DNA of 6,605 nucleotides from Streptomyces lilacinus (GTDB lineage: Bacteria > Actinomycetota > Actinomycetes > Streptomycetales > Streptomycetaceae): positions 104,915-111,519 of the forward strand of contig KL569414.1 in the NCBI GenBank assembly GCA_000715685.1. The letters run 5' to 3'. Position 1 is the stretch's first letter. Each line of letters starts with the position of its first letter. The position numbers and the translations under genes are program-made. Of this stretch, positions 1-5,814 are shown piece after piece. Below the pieces are notes generated by a model that saw nothing but the letters and a program-made list of their open reading frames with translations, was not told the DNA's origin and searched no databases.

Positions 1-18
1 GATGTGTATAAGAGACAG
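1..18. other. Nextera/Tn5 mosaic-end adapter (artefact)
   Basis: The first 18 bases, GATGTGTATAAGAGACAG, are identical to the Tn5 transposase mosaic end used in Nextera library preparation, lacking only its first A. They are adapter left at the end of an assembled contig and do not belong to the genome. Translated in the frame of the downstream gene they give MCIRD, a start seen in falsely extended proteins. Genomic sequence therefore begins at about base 19. Confidence 0.96.
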
Positions 19-751
19 AGCCGGCACCGTCGTCGTCCACGCGCACGAGACGGCGCACGACGCCGACGGCTACCGCTACGACCTGCGGGTGGAGGACCTC
101 GCGGGCACCGTCCTCGAGACCTGGGACGGCCTGCGCCTGAAGGACGTCGGGCCGCTGCCCCGCGATCCCCGCGCCCCCTGGCCCGAGGAGCTCCTGGGCC
201 CGTACCTGACCCGCTCCCTGGACCGACTGCTTCCCGAGGCCGAGACCGAGACCGAGGCCGGGACCAGGACCGGGTCCGGGATCGACCTGCTGGCCACGGA
301 CGGCCGGCTCCCGGCGGGCGCCGGCTTCGTCTCGACCGCCCACCTGCGCGACCGGGCCCTGGTCGCGGTCGCCGACCGGCCCGTGGCCGTCGACTGGGCG
401 CCCGTCGCCGACCGGCTCCCGGACCACTGGCGCGCCCTGCTGGGCGGGCCCCGCGCGGCGGCGGTCGCGGACGAGCCCCCGCGACACGCCTGGAGCCGTC
501 TGCTGACGGCCCGTCAGGCAGTGCTCAAGCTCGGTGCCCGCCCCGACGCGCCCCCGTGCGTCGAGCGCGGCACCGAAGACGGCTGGGTCCTGCTGCGCTG
601 GGGCGACCTCCGCGTCGCCACCGTCGTCGTGTCCGTCGCCGGGCTGCCCGACCCGGTGGCCGTGGCGATCTGCCCGGGGGTGCCCACCGGGGCCGCCGGC
701 CGGACCGTCGCCGCGCCCACCACCTCCACCCGGAACGGCACCCCCTCATGA
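19..751 (+). CDS. Iterative type I polyketide synthase, C-terminal fragment (enediyne PksE-like)
   Basis: This is the last ~244 codons of a much larger protein; the reading frame enters at base 20 and the 5' part is lost at the contig end. The first ~30 residues (HAHETAHDADGYRYDLRV, then ETWDGLRL at 119-142) resemble the end of the dehydratase-like region of enediyne synthases, whose order is KS-AT-ACP-KR-DH-PPTase. A linker of Glu/Thr/Gly repeats follows, then a tail resembling a phosphopantetheinyl transferase: a STAH segment near 332, VAVDW at 386-397 and TARQAVLKLG at 506-535. The Asp of the usual DxE metal motif is present, but its Glu is Ala, and the Glu of the usual KEAxxK motif is Gln, so this domain may be inactive or divergent. 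The TGA stop overlaps the thioesterase ATG, so the two are translationally coupled. The synthase call rests on this tail plus the neighbour, because KS, AT and ACP are not visible. An HglE-like or other iterative synthase is the main alternative. Confidence 0.75.
235..276 (+). repeat. Degenerate hexanucleotide repeat in the synthase linker
   Basis: Seven imperfect tandem copies of a six-base unit, of the form CGAGAC/CGAGGC drifting to CGGGAC, CAGGAC and CGGGTC, run without a gap. Because the unit is two codons long, the frame is kept. The repeat encodes an alternating Glu/Gly/Arg then Ala/Thr/Ser stretch (EAETETEAGTRTGSG) between the dehydratase-like and phosphopantetheinyl-transferase-like regions. 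It looks like a flexible interdomain linker that grew by slippage. Copy number could differ between strains. Confidence 0.7.
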
Positions 752-1197
752 CCCCGCCCCGCGCCTACGTCCACCACCACCGCGTCCCGTTCGAGGAGAC
801 CAACCTCGCCGGCAACGTCTACTTCGCCCACTTCGTGCGCTGGCAGGGCCACTGCCGCGAGCGGTTCCTCGCCGAGCGCGCGCCCGGCACGGTGGCGTCG
901 TTCGGCGAAGGCCTCACCCTCGTCACGGTCTCCTGCGACATGGAGTACCTGCGCGAGTGCCGGGCCCTGGACGGCATCGACATCCACATGTCGCTGCGGC
1001 ACGTCGCCGGCAACCGCATCGTGATGGCCTTCGACTACGAGCGGGTCGACCCCGGTCCGCCCGTGCTGGTGGCCCGCGGCCACCAGACCGTCGCCTGCAT
1101 GCGCCGCCTCGCGGACGACGGGTCCGGGGACCGCATGGAACCCGCCCCCGTGCCCGAGGAGTTGCGCACCGCCCTGCTGCCCTTCCACCGCGCGTGA
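748..1197 (+). CDS. Enediyne-type hotdog thioesterase
   Basis: A 149-residue single-domain hotdog thioesterase, the normal length for the CalE7/SgcE10/DynE7 family. These enzymes hydrolyse the polyene (and shorter beta-keto) chains held on the partner iterative synthase. Family signatures seen are FEETNLAGNVYF (15-26), RWQGHCRERFL (31-41), LVTVSCDMEYL (58-68), the FDYERV strand (95-100) and VARGHQTVACMRR (108-120). The enediyne enzymes lack the acidic catalytic residue of 4-hydroxybenzoyl-CoA thioesterases and rely on Asn and Arg. From memory these are Asn19 and Arg37 in CalE7, and this protein has Asn and Arg at exactly those positions (ETN, CRE). The ATG lies inside an ATGA overlap with the synthase stop, with no strong ribosome binding site, so translation is probably coupled to the synthase. 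The family call is firm; that the product is a true enediyne is inference. Confidence 0.88.
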   Translation: MTPPRAYVHHHRVPFEETNLAGNVYFAHFVRWQGHCRERFLAERAPGTVASFGEGLTLVTVSCDMEYLRECRALDGIDIHMSLRHVAGNRIVMAFDYERVDPGPPVLVARGHQTVACMRRLADDGSGDRMEPAPVPEELRTALLPFHRA

Positions 1198-1200
1198 ACC

Positions 1201-1206
1201 GAAGGG
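1201..1206 (+). promoter_or_regulatory. Ribosome binding site for the membrane protein
   Basis: GAAGGG lies 7 bases before the ATG at 1214, a good spacing for a moderate Shine-Dalgarno site. It supports that ATG over internal starts and lies in the 16-base gap after the thioesterase stop, so the gene is likely read from the same transcript. Confidence 0.55.
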
Positions 1207-1213
1207 ATCGCCC

Positions 1214-2161
1214 ATGGCCGGAACCCGTGCCGCCCCCTCCGCCGGTCGCCCGGCGGCACCCGCCCGGTCCCGCCCCGCCCGGGCCGGGACCCTCGCCGCC
1301 GTGAGCGCCGCGCTCGGCCTGCTGCTCGCCGTCGTCTGGTCCGCCAGGCTCGTCGACGGCCTCGGGGTGGACGCCGCCGACGGCATCCTGGGCCGCGACG
1401 CCCTCAAGGACGACATCCCCGGCAGCGGCGCCGGCGTCCTCTTCGCCTTCGTCGCGGGCCTGGCCGGCACGTTCACCGCCTGCAACGTCGCCGCGTTCGG
1501 CGCCCTCGCCCCCATGGCCGGCACCGGCGCGGGCCGCGGCGGCCGGCTCGCGGCGGCCCTGCGCCCGCTCGGTTGGCTGACGGTCGGGGCGGTGACGGTC
1601 GCGGCGCTCTACGGGGCGATCGGCGCCGCCGCCGGCCCGGACATCCCCCAGCTCTCCCAGGACACGGTCGGCAACGGCATGCCCGTGCGCGCCCTCCAGG
1701 CCCTGATCGTCTTCGTCGTCATCGGGCTCGCGCTGCTGTGGCTGGGCCTCGCCGCGTTCGGCCTCGCCCCCGATCCCCTCGGCCGCCTCGGGGCCCGGCA
1801 GCACACCGTACGCCTCCTGCTGATCGGCGCCCTCGTCGGCGGCTTCGTGATCGGCCGCCCCTACCCCCTCTTCCGCAAGGCCTTCGCCTACGCCGCGGAC
1901 ACCCACAACGCCCTCTACGGAGCGCTGCTCTTCGCGGTGATCGCGCTGGGGAACGTCGCCGTCCTCGCCGTCCTCTTCGTCGTCCTCGCCCTGGCCGGCG
2001 GCGGCCGCGTGCCGCGCTGGCTGAGCGCGCGGCCGGGACGGGCGGCGGCCTGCACGGGCGTGGCGCTCGTGGTGTTCGGGACGTTCACGGTCGTCTACTG
2101 GGGGATCCGGCTGCCGGCGCGCTTCGACTACGGGTGGTTCCCGACGATGCCGTGGAAGTGA
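1214..2161 (+). CDS. Polytopic membrane protein with CcdA/DsbD-like half-repeats, function unknown
   Basis: A 315-residue integral membrane protein with a basic, Ala/Pro-rich N-terminus and about seven hydrophobic segments (roughly residues 25-44, 73-101, 118-140, 160-185, 198-215, 233-261 and 277-297). I do not recognise a named family with certainty. Residues 73-101 (GVLFAFVAGLAGTFTACN, then GALAP) read like the first half of a CcdA/DsbD transmembrane domain, where the motif is TFTPC followed by prolines. Residues 204-221 (IGALVGGFVIGRPYPLFR) resemble the second half, where GWTPCxGP is usual. Only Cys90 is retained; the second active-site Cys is replaced by Tyr in RPYP, so normal thiol-disulfide electron transfer is unlikely. 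Cys280 lies in the last hydrophobic segment. The gene starts 16 bases after the thioesterase, so it probably belongs to the synthase operon. It is not obviously UnbU, the membrane protein of the usual enediyne cassette. Transport, redox or self-protection roles are all guesses. Confidence 0.7.
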   Translation: MAGTRAAPSAGRPAAPARSRPARAGTLAAVSAALGLLLAVVWSARLVDGLGVDAADGILGRDALKDDIPGSGAGVLFAFVAGLAGTFTACNVAAFGALAPMAGTGAGRGGRLAAALRPLGWLTVGAVTVAALYGAIGAAAGPDIPQLSQDTVGNGMPVRALQALIVFVVIGLALLWLGLAAFGLAPDPLGRLGARQHTVRLLLIGALVGGFVIGRPYPLFRKAFAYAADTHNALYGALLFAVIALGNVAVLAVLFVVLALAGGGRVPRWLSARPGRAAACTGVALVVFGTFTVVYWGIRLPARFDYGWFPTMPWK

Positions 2162-2179
2162 GCCGGCCCGGCAGCCGCG

Positions 2180-2722
2180 TCACCCCGGGAAGCGGAGGAA
2201 CTCCGTCGGGACGCTCTCCGCCAGCCACACCCCGTTGCCCGTCACCCGGAACACGTGCCCGGCGCGGTGCATCGCCCCCGCGTCGACCGACAGCACCACG
2301 GGCCTGCCCCGCCGGGCGCCGACGCGCTCGGCGGTCGCGCGGTCGACCGACAGGTGCACGTGGTGGCGGTTCATGGGGCGCAGGCCCTCGGCGCGTATCG
2401 CGGCGACGCTGCGGGCGACGGTGCCGTGGTAGAGGTACGGGGGCGGCTCGGCGGCGGGGAGGTCGAGGTCGACCTCGACCGAGTGGCCCTGCTGGGCCCG
2501 GATGCGGTCGCCCTCGATGGCGAAGCGCCGCTTGTCGTTGGTGTCCACCACGTGGTCGAGCTCCGCCCGGTCGAAGCGGAGGCCGTGCGCCGCGGCGGCG
2601 GCCAGCAGGGCGTCGATGTCGGTCCAGCCGTGGGCGTCGAGCTCGATCCCGATGCGGCCGGGGTCGTGCCGCAAGTGCCTCGAGAGGAACTTGGAGATCC
2701 GCACGGTCCTTCTGTCGTCCAT
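2180..2722 (-). CDS. kptA: RNA 2'-phosphotransferase (KptA/Tpt1 family)
   Basis: A 180-residue protein of normal family length. Tpt1/KptA enzymes use NAD+ to remove an internal 2'-phosphate from RNA, giving ADP-ribose 1'',2''-cyclic phosphate and nicotinamide. In fungi this finishes tRNA splicing; the natural bacterial substrate is unclear. Features seen are the N-terminal winged-helix region with SKFLSRHLRHDP (10-21) carrying the Arg-His pair (R15, H16), the NDKRRF element (62-67), and the ADP-ribosyltransferase-like half with YLYHGT (96-101) and NRHHVHLS (118-125). The Arg-His-Arg-Arg set of the family appears complete (R15, H16, R66, R119, by motif alignment from memory). The ATG at 2722 lacks a clear ribosome binding site; GTG at codon 7, behind AGAAGG, is a possible alternative. 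It lies 32 bases after the transporter stop on the same strand, so it could be the last gene of that operon, and it converges with the membrane-protein gene across 18 bases. Confidence 0.9.
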   Translation of the reverse strand: MDDRRTVRISKFLSRHLRHDPGRIGIELDAHGWTDIDALLAAAAAHGLRFDRAELDHVVDTNDKRRFAIEGDRIRAQQGHSVEVDLDLPAAEPPPYLYHGTVARSVAAIRAEGLRPMNRHHVHLSVDRATAERVGARRGRPVVLSVDAGAMHRAGHVFRVTGNGVWLAESVPTEFLRFPG

Positions 2723-2754
2723 GGGTCAAGCGTGCACCGGAACGACACCGCACG

Positions 2755-4011
2755 TCAGCCGGGTTTCGCCGGCACCGCCTCCGCGGCGCCCGCGCCCGGG
2801 GCGGTCCGGCGGACGACCAGGGGCATGAAGAGCCCGGCCACGGCGAACACCGCGCCGAGCACCAGCCAGCCGCGCCCCGCGTCGTCGGACAGGCACAGCG
2901 TGGACAGCAGCCACGGCGCGACGGCGGTCGCCACGCCCTTGCCGAGGGAGAAGAAGCCCTGGTACTGACCGTGCGCACCGTCCGGCGCGAGCGTGAAGCT
3001 CAGCCCGAAGGAGCCCGCGGACGTCCAGAGTTCGCCCGCCGTCAGCGCCACCGCGAAGGCGAGCAGCAGCACGGTGGCGAGCCAGGTCGGGGCCCCACCG
3101 GTGAAGGCGATGATCACGCAGGCGGCGAGCAGGGCGAGCCCCGCGCGCCGGCACAGGCGGGCCGCCCGCGCGTCGTCCTCCGCCCCGCGACTGGCGCGCA
3201 TCTGCAGCAGGACGACCATGACCGCGTTGAGCACCACGACGGCCGAGACGACCGGCGCGGGTGCCGAGGTGTGCCCCACGACCCACAGCGGAACGGCGAA
3301 GGAGAGCACCTGGGCCTGCAGCCCCAGCACCCCGCAGATCACGGTGACGCCGACGTACCGCCCGTCGCGGAAGACCTGCCACCGCGAGCCCCCGGCCTCC
3401 GCCGCCGCGGGGCCGCCGGCGCCGCCGGCCCGGGCGGGCAGTCGGCGGAGGGGGACGGCGGCGGCCGGGAAGGTCAGCGCCGTGCCCAGCAGCAGGAGGG
3501 TGTAGGCGGTCGTGGTGCCCACGTCGATGACGAGCGCCGCAAGGCCCGCGCCGACGGCCACGCCCACGTTGGTCACGACCCGCAGGTACGCGCGCAGCCG
3601 CACGCGCTCGGCGCCCTCGCCGACCGAGGCGATCAGCGCGCCGCGGGCGGCGCCGCTGCCCTGCTCGGCCAGGGTGAAGAGGGTGATGAGCGCGAGGAAC
3701 AGCCCGTAGGAGCGTACGGGCGCGAGCGCGGCCATCGTCACGAACTGCGCGACGAGCAGCACGGTGTACGTGCGCCGGGGGCCGTAGCGGTCGGCCAGCC
3801 CGCCCAGCGGCACGGCCCCGACGAGGGAGACGAGGCCCGCGAGGCCGAGGCCGAAGGCGACCTGCCCGCCGGACAGGCCCGCGACGTGGGTGAAGAACAG
3901 CACGCTGGTGGGCAGGTAGAGGCCGCTGCCGACGGTCTTGACCAGCCAGGAGACGGCGAGCAGGCGGGGCGCGCCGGGCGCCGGCAGCAGACCGGCGGCG
4001 CGGGGGCTCAT
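2755..4011 (-). CDS. Major facilitator superfamily transporter, probable metabolite exporter
   Basis: A 418-residue protein with 11-12 hydrophobic segments in two bundles, split by a hydrophilic Ala/Gly-rich loop at about residues 188-217. The loop between segments 2 and 3 has an MFS motif A (GGLADRYGPRR, 70-80), the mark of this proton-coupled transporter superfamily. The N-terminus (SWLVKTVGSGLYLPTSVLFF) is typical of actinomycete MFS proteins found in secondary-metabolite loci. The ATG at 4011 overlaps the TGA of the upstream ATP-grasp gene by four bases and has GGAGG 7 bases upstream, so the start is well fixed. Tight coupling to two ATP-grasp genes suggests export of, or self-resistance to, the compound they make, as BacE does in bacilysin production. 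The substrate cannot be read from sequence, and uptake cannot be excluded. Confidence 0.88.
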   Translation of the reverse strand: MSPRAAGLLPAPGAPRLLAVSWLVKTVGSGLYLPTSVLFFTHVAGLSGGQVAFGLGLAGLVSLVGAVPLGGLADRYGPRRTYTVLLVAQFVTMAALAPVRSYGLFLALITLFTLAEQGSGAARGALIASVGEGAERVRLRAYLRVVTNVGVAVGAGLAALVIDVGTTTAYTLLLLGTALTFPAAAVPLRRLPARAGGAGGPAAAEAGGSRWQVFRDGRYVGVTVICGVLGLQAQVLSFAVPLWVVGHTSAPAPVVSAVVVLNAVMVVLLQMRASRGAEDDARAARLCRRAGLALLAACVIIAFTGGAPTWLATVLLLAFAVALTAGELWTSAGSFGLSFTLAPDGAHGQYQGFFSLGKGVATAVAPWLLSTLCLSDDAGRGWLVLGAVFAVAGLFMPLVVRRTAPGAGAAEAVPAKPG

Positions 4012-5159
4012 GCGGGCGCCTCCGCGAGCGCGCACAGCCGGGCGTGGAGCCGTTCGACCGCCGCGGGGTCGGGGGCGGCGAAGTGCACCTCGACGTTGGG
4101 CGTGCCGGTGGCGGCGGGCGGCAGCGCCTCGATGACGCCGGGCAGCGCGGCGGCCCGTTCCCGTACGTCCTCGCGGCCGGGCAGGTGGATGCGGCCGAGC
4201 GTGCGGTCCTGCGGGCGGGCGCGGGGGTCCGACGGCTCGTCGAGGGCGGCCCGCACGAACTCCTCCCACAGGTCGACCCCGAAGGCGTGCCACCACGTGC
4301 GGGAGATGCCCAGGCCGCCCGGCCGGACGGCCACCTCCCCGATGACCGGGCCCTCGTCGGTCGCGAAGATCTCCAGGTGGGTGACGCCGTCGCGCAGCTC
4401 GAGCGCCCGGGCCACCCGCTCGTGCAGGGCCAGCATCTCCCGGGCCGCCGGGGCGTCCTGGTCGACGAGCCAGCTGCTGTTGAGCTCCGAGGGGGTGCGG
4501 AACGGCGGGGTGAAGTAGCGCGAGACCGCGGCCAGCGCCACCCGGCCACCACGCACGACGCCGTCGCAGTGGTACTCGCCGCGGTGCCGCACGAGCCGCT
4601 CGACCTGGACGGGCTGGCCGCGCCGGGCGAGGCCGGCGAAGGCGCCCGCCCGGTGCAGGGCGGCGAAGTCGGCCGCCGAGTCCACGCGGTGGGTGCTGCG
4701 CGACGCGGCGCCGAAGACGGGCTTCACCATCACCGGCCACCCGACGGCCTCGGCGGCGCGCGGCACGTCGTCCACCGTCGCCACCTGCGCGAAGTCGGTC
4801 ACCGGCAGGTCGAAGGACCGCAGCCGCTGCTTCATGGCGCGCTTGTGCGCCGCCCACAGGGACTGGTCGAAGGTCTGCCCGGGGACGTCCAGCAGGGAGC
4901 GGATCAGCCCGGCCGCGACGACGCTCTTCTCCGTCGCCGCGACGACGTGGTCGAACGGCCCGCCCCGGGCGAGCCGGTGGGCGGCGCGCTCGACCTGTGT
5001 GAGGTCCTCGAAGCTGTCGACGAAGGCGGTCTCGTGATCGGCGTACAGGCCGGCGTACGCCTCGCGGGTGATCACCCGGATCCGCAGGTCGGGGCGGGCC
5101 GCCAGGGCGCGCAGCACCTCCGGCTTGTCGGAGTTGAGCAGCAGGACGTGCCGGGTCAT
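4008..5159 (-). CDS. ATP-grasp carboxylate-amine ligase-like protein
   Basis: A 383-residue protein of the ATP-grasp fold; members activate a carboxylate as acyl phosphate and join it to an amine or other nucleophile. The N-terminal domain (HVLLLNSDKPEVLRAL, residues 4-19) is Rossmann-like. Nucleotide-binding Lys candidates are K107 or K110 (AHKRAMKQRLRSF) and K146 (WPVMVKPVFGAASRST, the glycine/serine-rich flap). Metal-binding acids are E263 (HLEIFATDEGPVIGEV) and E275 (GEVAVRPGGLG). The usual ExNxR metal motif reads EVAVR here, with Ala where Asn is common, as in some ATP-grasp subgroups. The C-terminal domain (LGRIHLPGREDV onward) is consistent with the fold. Start: the ATG at 5159 has GAGGAG 5 bases upstream and overlaps the phosphoesterase stop; the frame stays open further upstream, but only as an overlap with that gene. 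It belongs to an operon with a second ATP-grasp enzyme and an exporter, which suggests amide or peptide bond formation in a small metabolite. The substrate is unknown. Confidence 0.87.
   Translation of the reverse strand: MTRHVLLLNSDKPEVLRALAARPDLRIRVITREAYAGLYADHETAFVDSFEDLTQVERAAHRLARGGPFDHVVAATEKSVVAAGLIRSLLDVPGQTFDQSLWAAHKRAMKQRLRSFDLPVTDFAQVATVDDVPRAAEAVGWPVMVKPVFGAASRSTHRVDSAADFAALHRAGAFAGLARRGQPVQVERLVRHRGEYHCDGVVRGGRVALAAVSRYFTPPFRTPSELNSSWLVDQDAPAAREMLALHERVARALELRDGVTHLEIFATDEGPVIGEVAVRPGGLGISRTWWHAFGVDLWEEFVRAALDEPSDPRARPQDRTLGRIHLPGREDVRERAAALPGVIEALPPAATGTPNVEVHFAAPDPAAVERLHARLCALAEAPA
4019..4023 (-). promoter_or_regulatory. Ribosome binding site for the MFS transporter
   Basis: GGAGG on the minus strand lies 7 bases before the ATG at 4011, inside the last codons of the upstream ATP-grasp gene. 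It fixes the transporter start at the ATGA overlap. Confidence 0.75.
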
Positions 5160-5806
5160 GCGGACTCCTCGTGTCGGTGGAAGGTGACGGTCGCTTCCCC
5201 TTCGTCGACGACGGCCCAGGAGGGGGCCGGCCCGCGCACGGGGCCGACGTTGACGAGGTACCGGCGGTCCTCGGCGAGGCGCACGGGCTCGCCGAAGCGC
5301 ACGGGCAGGCTCTCGACGTCCTCCCAGGCGCGCCCGGTGCGCGGCAGCACGTGCAGGGCGTTGCGGTGGTGGTGGCCGTGGACGAGGGCCCGGCCGGCGA
5401 ACTCGGCGTCGAGCGGGACCCACAGGTCGGGCGCGACCTCGCGCCACGGGAGCGCGTGGCCGTGGCAGTAGGCGGCGAAGTCGGTGCGCAGGGCCAGCGG
5501 TGCGTCGAGCACCGGGCGCGCCCAGTCGGGCAGTTCCCGGTCGGGCACGAGCGCGCTGATGCGTTCTTCCTGGTTGCCGCGGACGAGCAGGGCGCCGTCG
5601 AGCAGCCCGGCCGGCGCGGGGTCCTGGTCGAAGACCTCGTCGAGGCGGGTGAAGACGTGGTCCGCCACGTCCCGCTTGCTGACGAGGCACTCGAAGACGT
5701 CGCCCAGGCACAGGACGCGGTCGACGCCCTGCTCCCGCGCGCGGGCCAGCACCGCGCGCAGGCCGGGGGCGTTGCCGTGGACGTCGGTGACGACGGCGTG
5801 GCGCAT
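5156..5806 (-). CDS. Calcineurin-like metallophosphoesterase
   Basis: A 216-residue protein (from the ATG at 5806) with the full two-metal phosphoesterase signature: TDVHGN (D8, H10), LGDVFE (D36), RGNQEE (N78), CHGH (H115) and HGHHHR (H144, H146). These residues bind the two metal ions and the phosphate. Single-domain enzymes of this size include YfcE-type phosphodiesterases and Ser/Thr or bis-nucleotide phosphatases; which one this is cannot be told. There is no signal peptide or membrane segment, so it acts in the cytoplasm. The ATG at 5818 (adding MTRP) would overlap the upstream stop as ATGA, but the only GGAGG directly abuts it. That site is 12 bases from the 5806 ATG, whose N-terminus MRHAVVTDVHGN also fits the family best, so 5806 is preferred. 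Lying between two ATP-grasp genes, it may remove a phosphate from a pathway intermediate or a protected, phosphorylated product (inference). Confidence 0.85.
   Translation of the reverse strand: MRHAVVTDVHGNAPGLRAVLARAREQGVDRVLCLGDVFECLVSKRDVADHVFTRLDEVFDQDPAPAGLLDGALLVRGNQEERISALVPDRELPDWARPVLDAPLALRTDFAAYCHGHALPWREVAPDLWVPLDAEFAGRALVHGHHHRNALHVLPRTGRAWEDVESLPVRFGEPVRLAEDRRYLVNVGPVRGPAPSWAVVDEGEATVTFHRHEESA
5165..5170 (-). promoter_or_regulatory. Ribosome binding site for the second ATP-grasp gene
   Basis: GAGGAG on the minus strand ends 5 bases before the ATG at 5159, within the last codons of the phosphoesterase gene. It decides this start against longer readings of the same frame. Confidence 0.75.
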
Positions 5807-5814
5807 GGGTCGGG

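Noticed and set aside
235..276. CRISPR or mobile-element repeat
   Set aside because: Short, contiguous, degenerate hexamers with no spacers and an intact coding frame fit a protein linker instead.
514..1906. Long minus-strand open frames opposite the thioesterase and membrane-protein genes
   Set aside because: They are low-complexity Ala/Gly/Arg translations produced by high GC, with no recognisable motifs, opposite genes with clear family signatures.
2162..2179. Possible bidirectional terminator hairpin between the convergent genes
   Set aside because: The inverted repeat has a single-base centre and leaves at most a 3-base stem with a usable loop, with no T-run. That is too weak to call a terminator.
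2723..2754. Possible promoter for kptA in the 32-base gap
   Set aside because: The gap is too short and shows no -10/-35-like elements or clear ribosome binding site.
1573..4518. A ~980-codon plus-strand open frame
   Set aside because: It runs through and antisense to several well-supported genes and its translation is Arg/Gly/Pro-rich filler. It is a shadow of GC-rich codon bias.
4044..5471. A ~475-codon plus-strand frame antisense to the ATP-grasp and phosphoesterase genes
   Set aside because: It has no domain motifs, and the opposite strand carries complete ATP-grasp and metallophosphoesterase signatures with good ribosome binding sites.
5160..5711. Upstream extension of the second ATP-grasp frame
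   Set aside because: The frame stays open, but the extension is Arg/Pro-rich, lies over the phosphoesterase gene, and a strong GAGGAG precedes the ATG at 5159.
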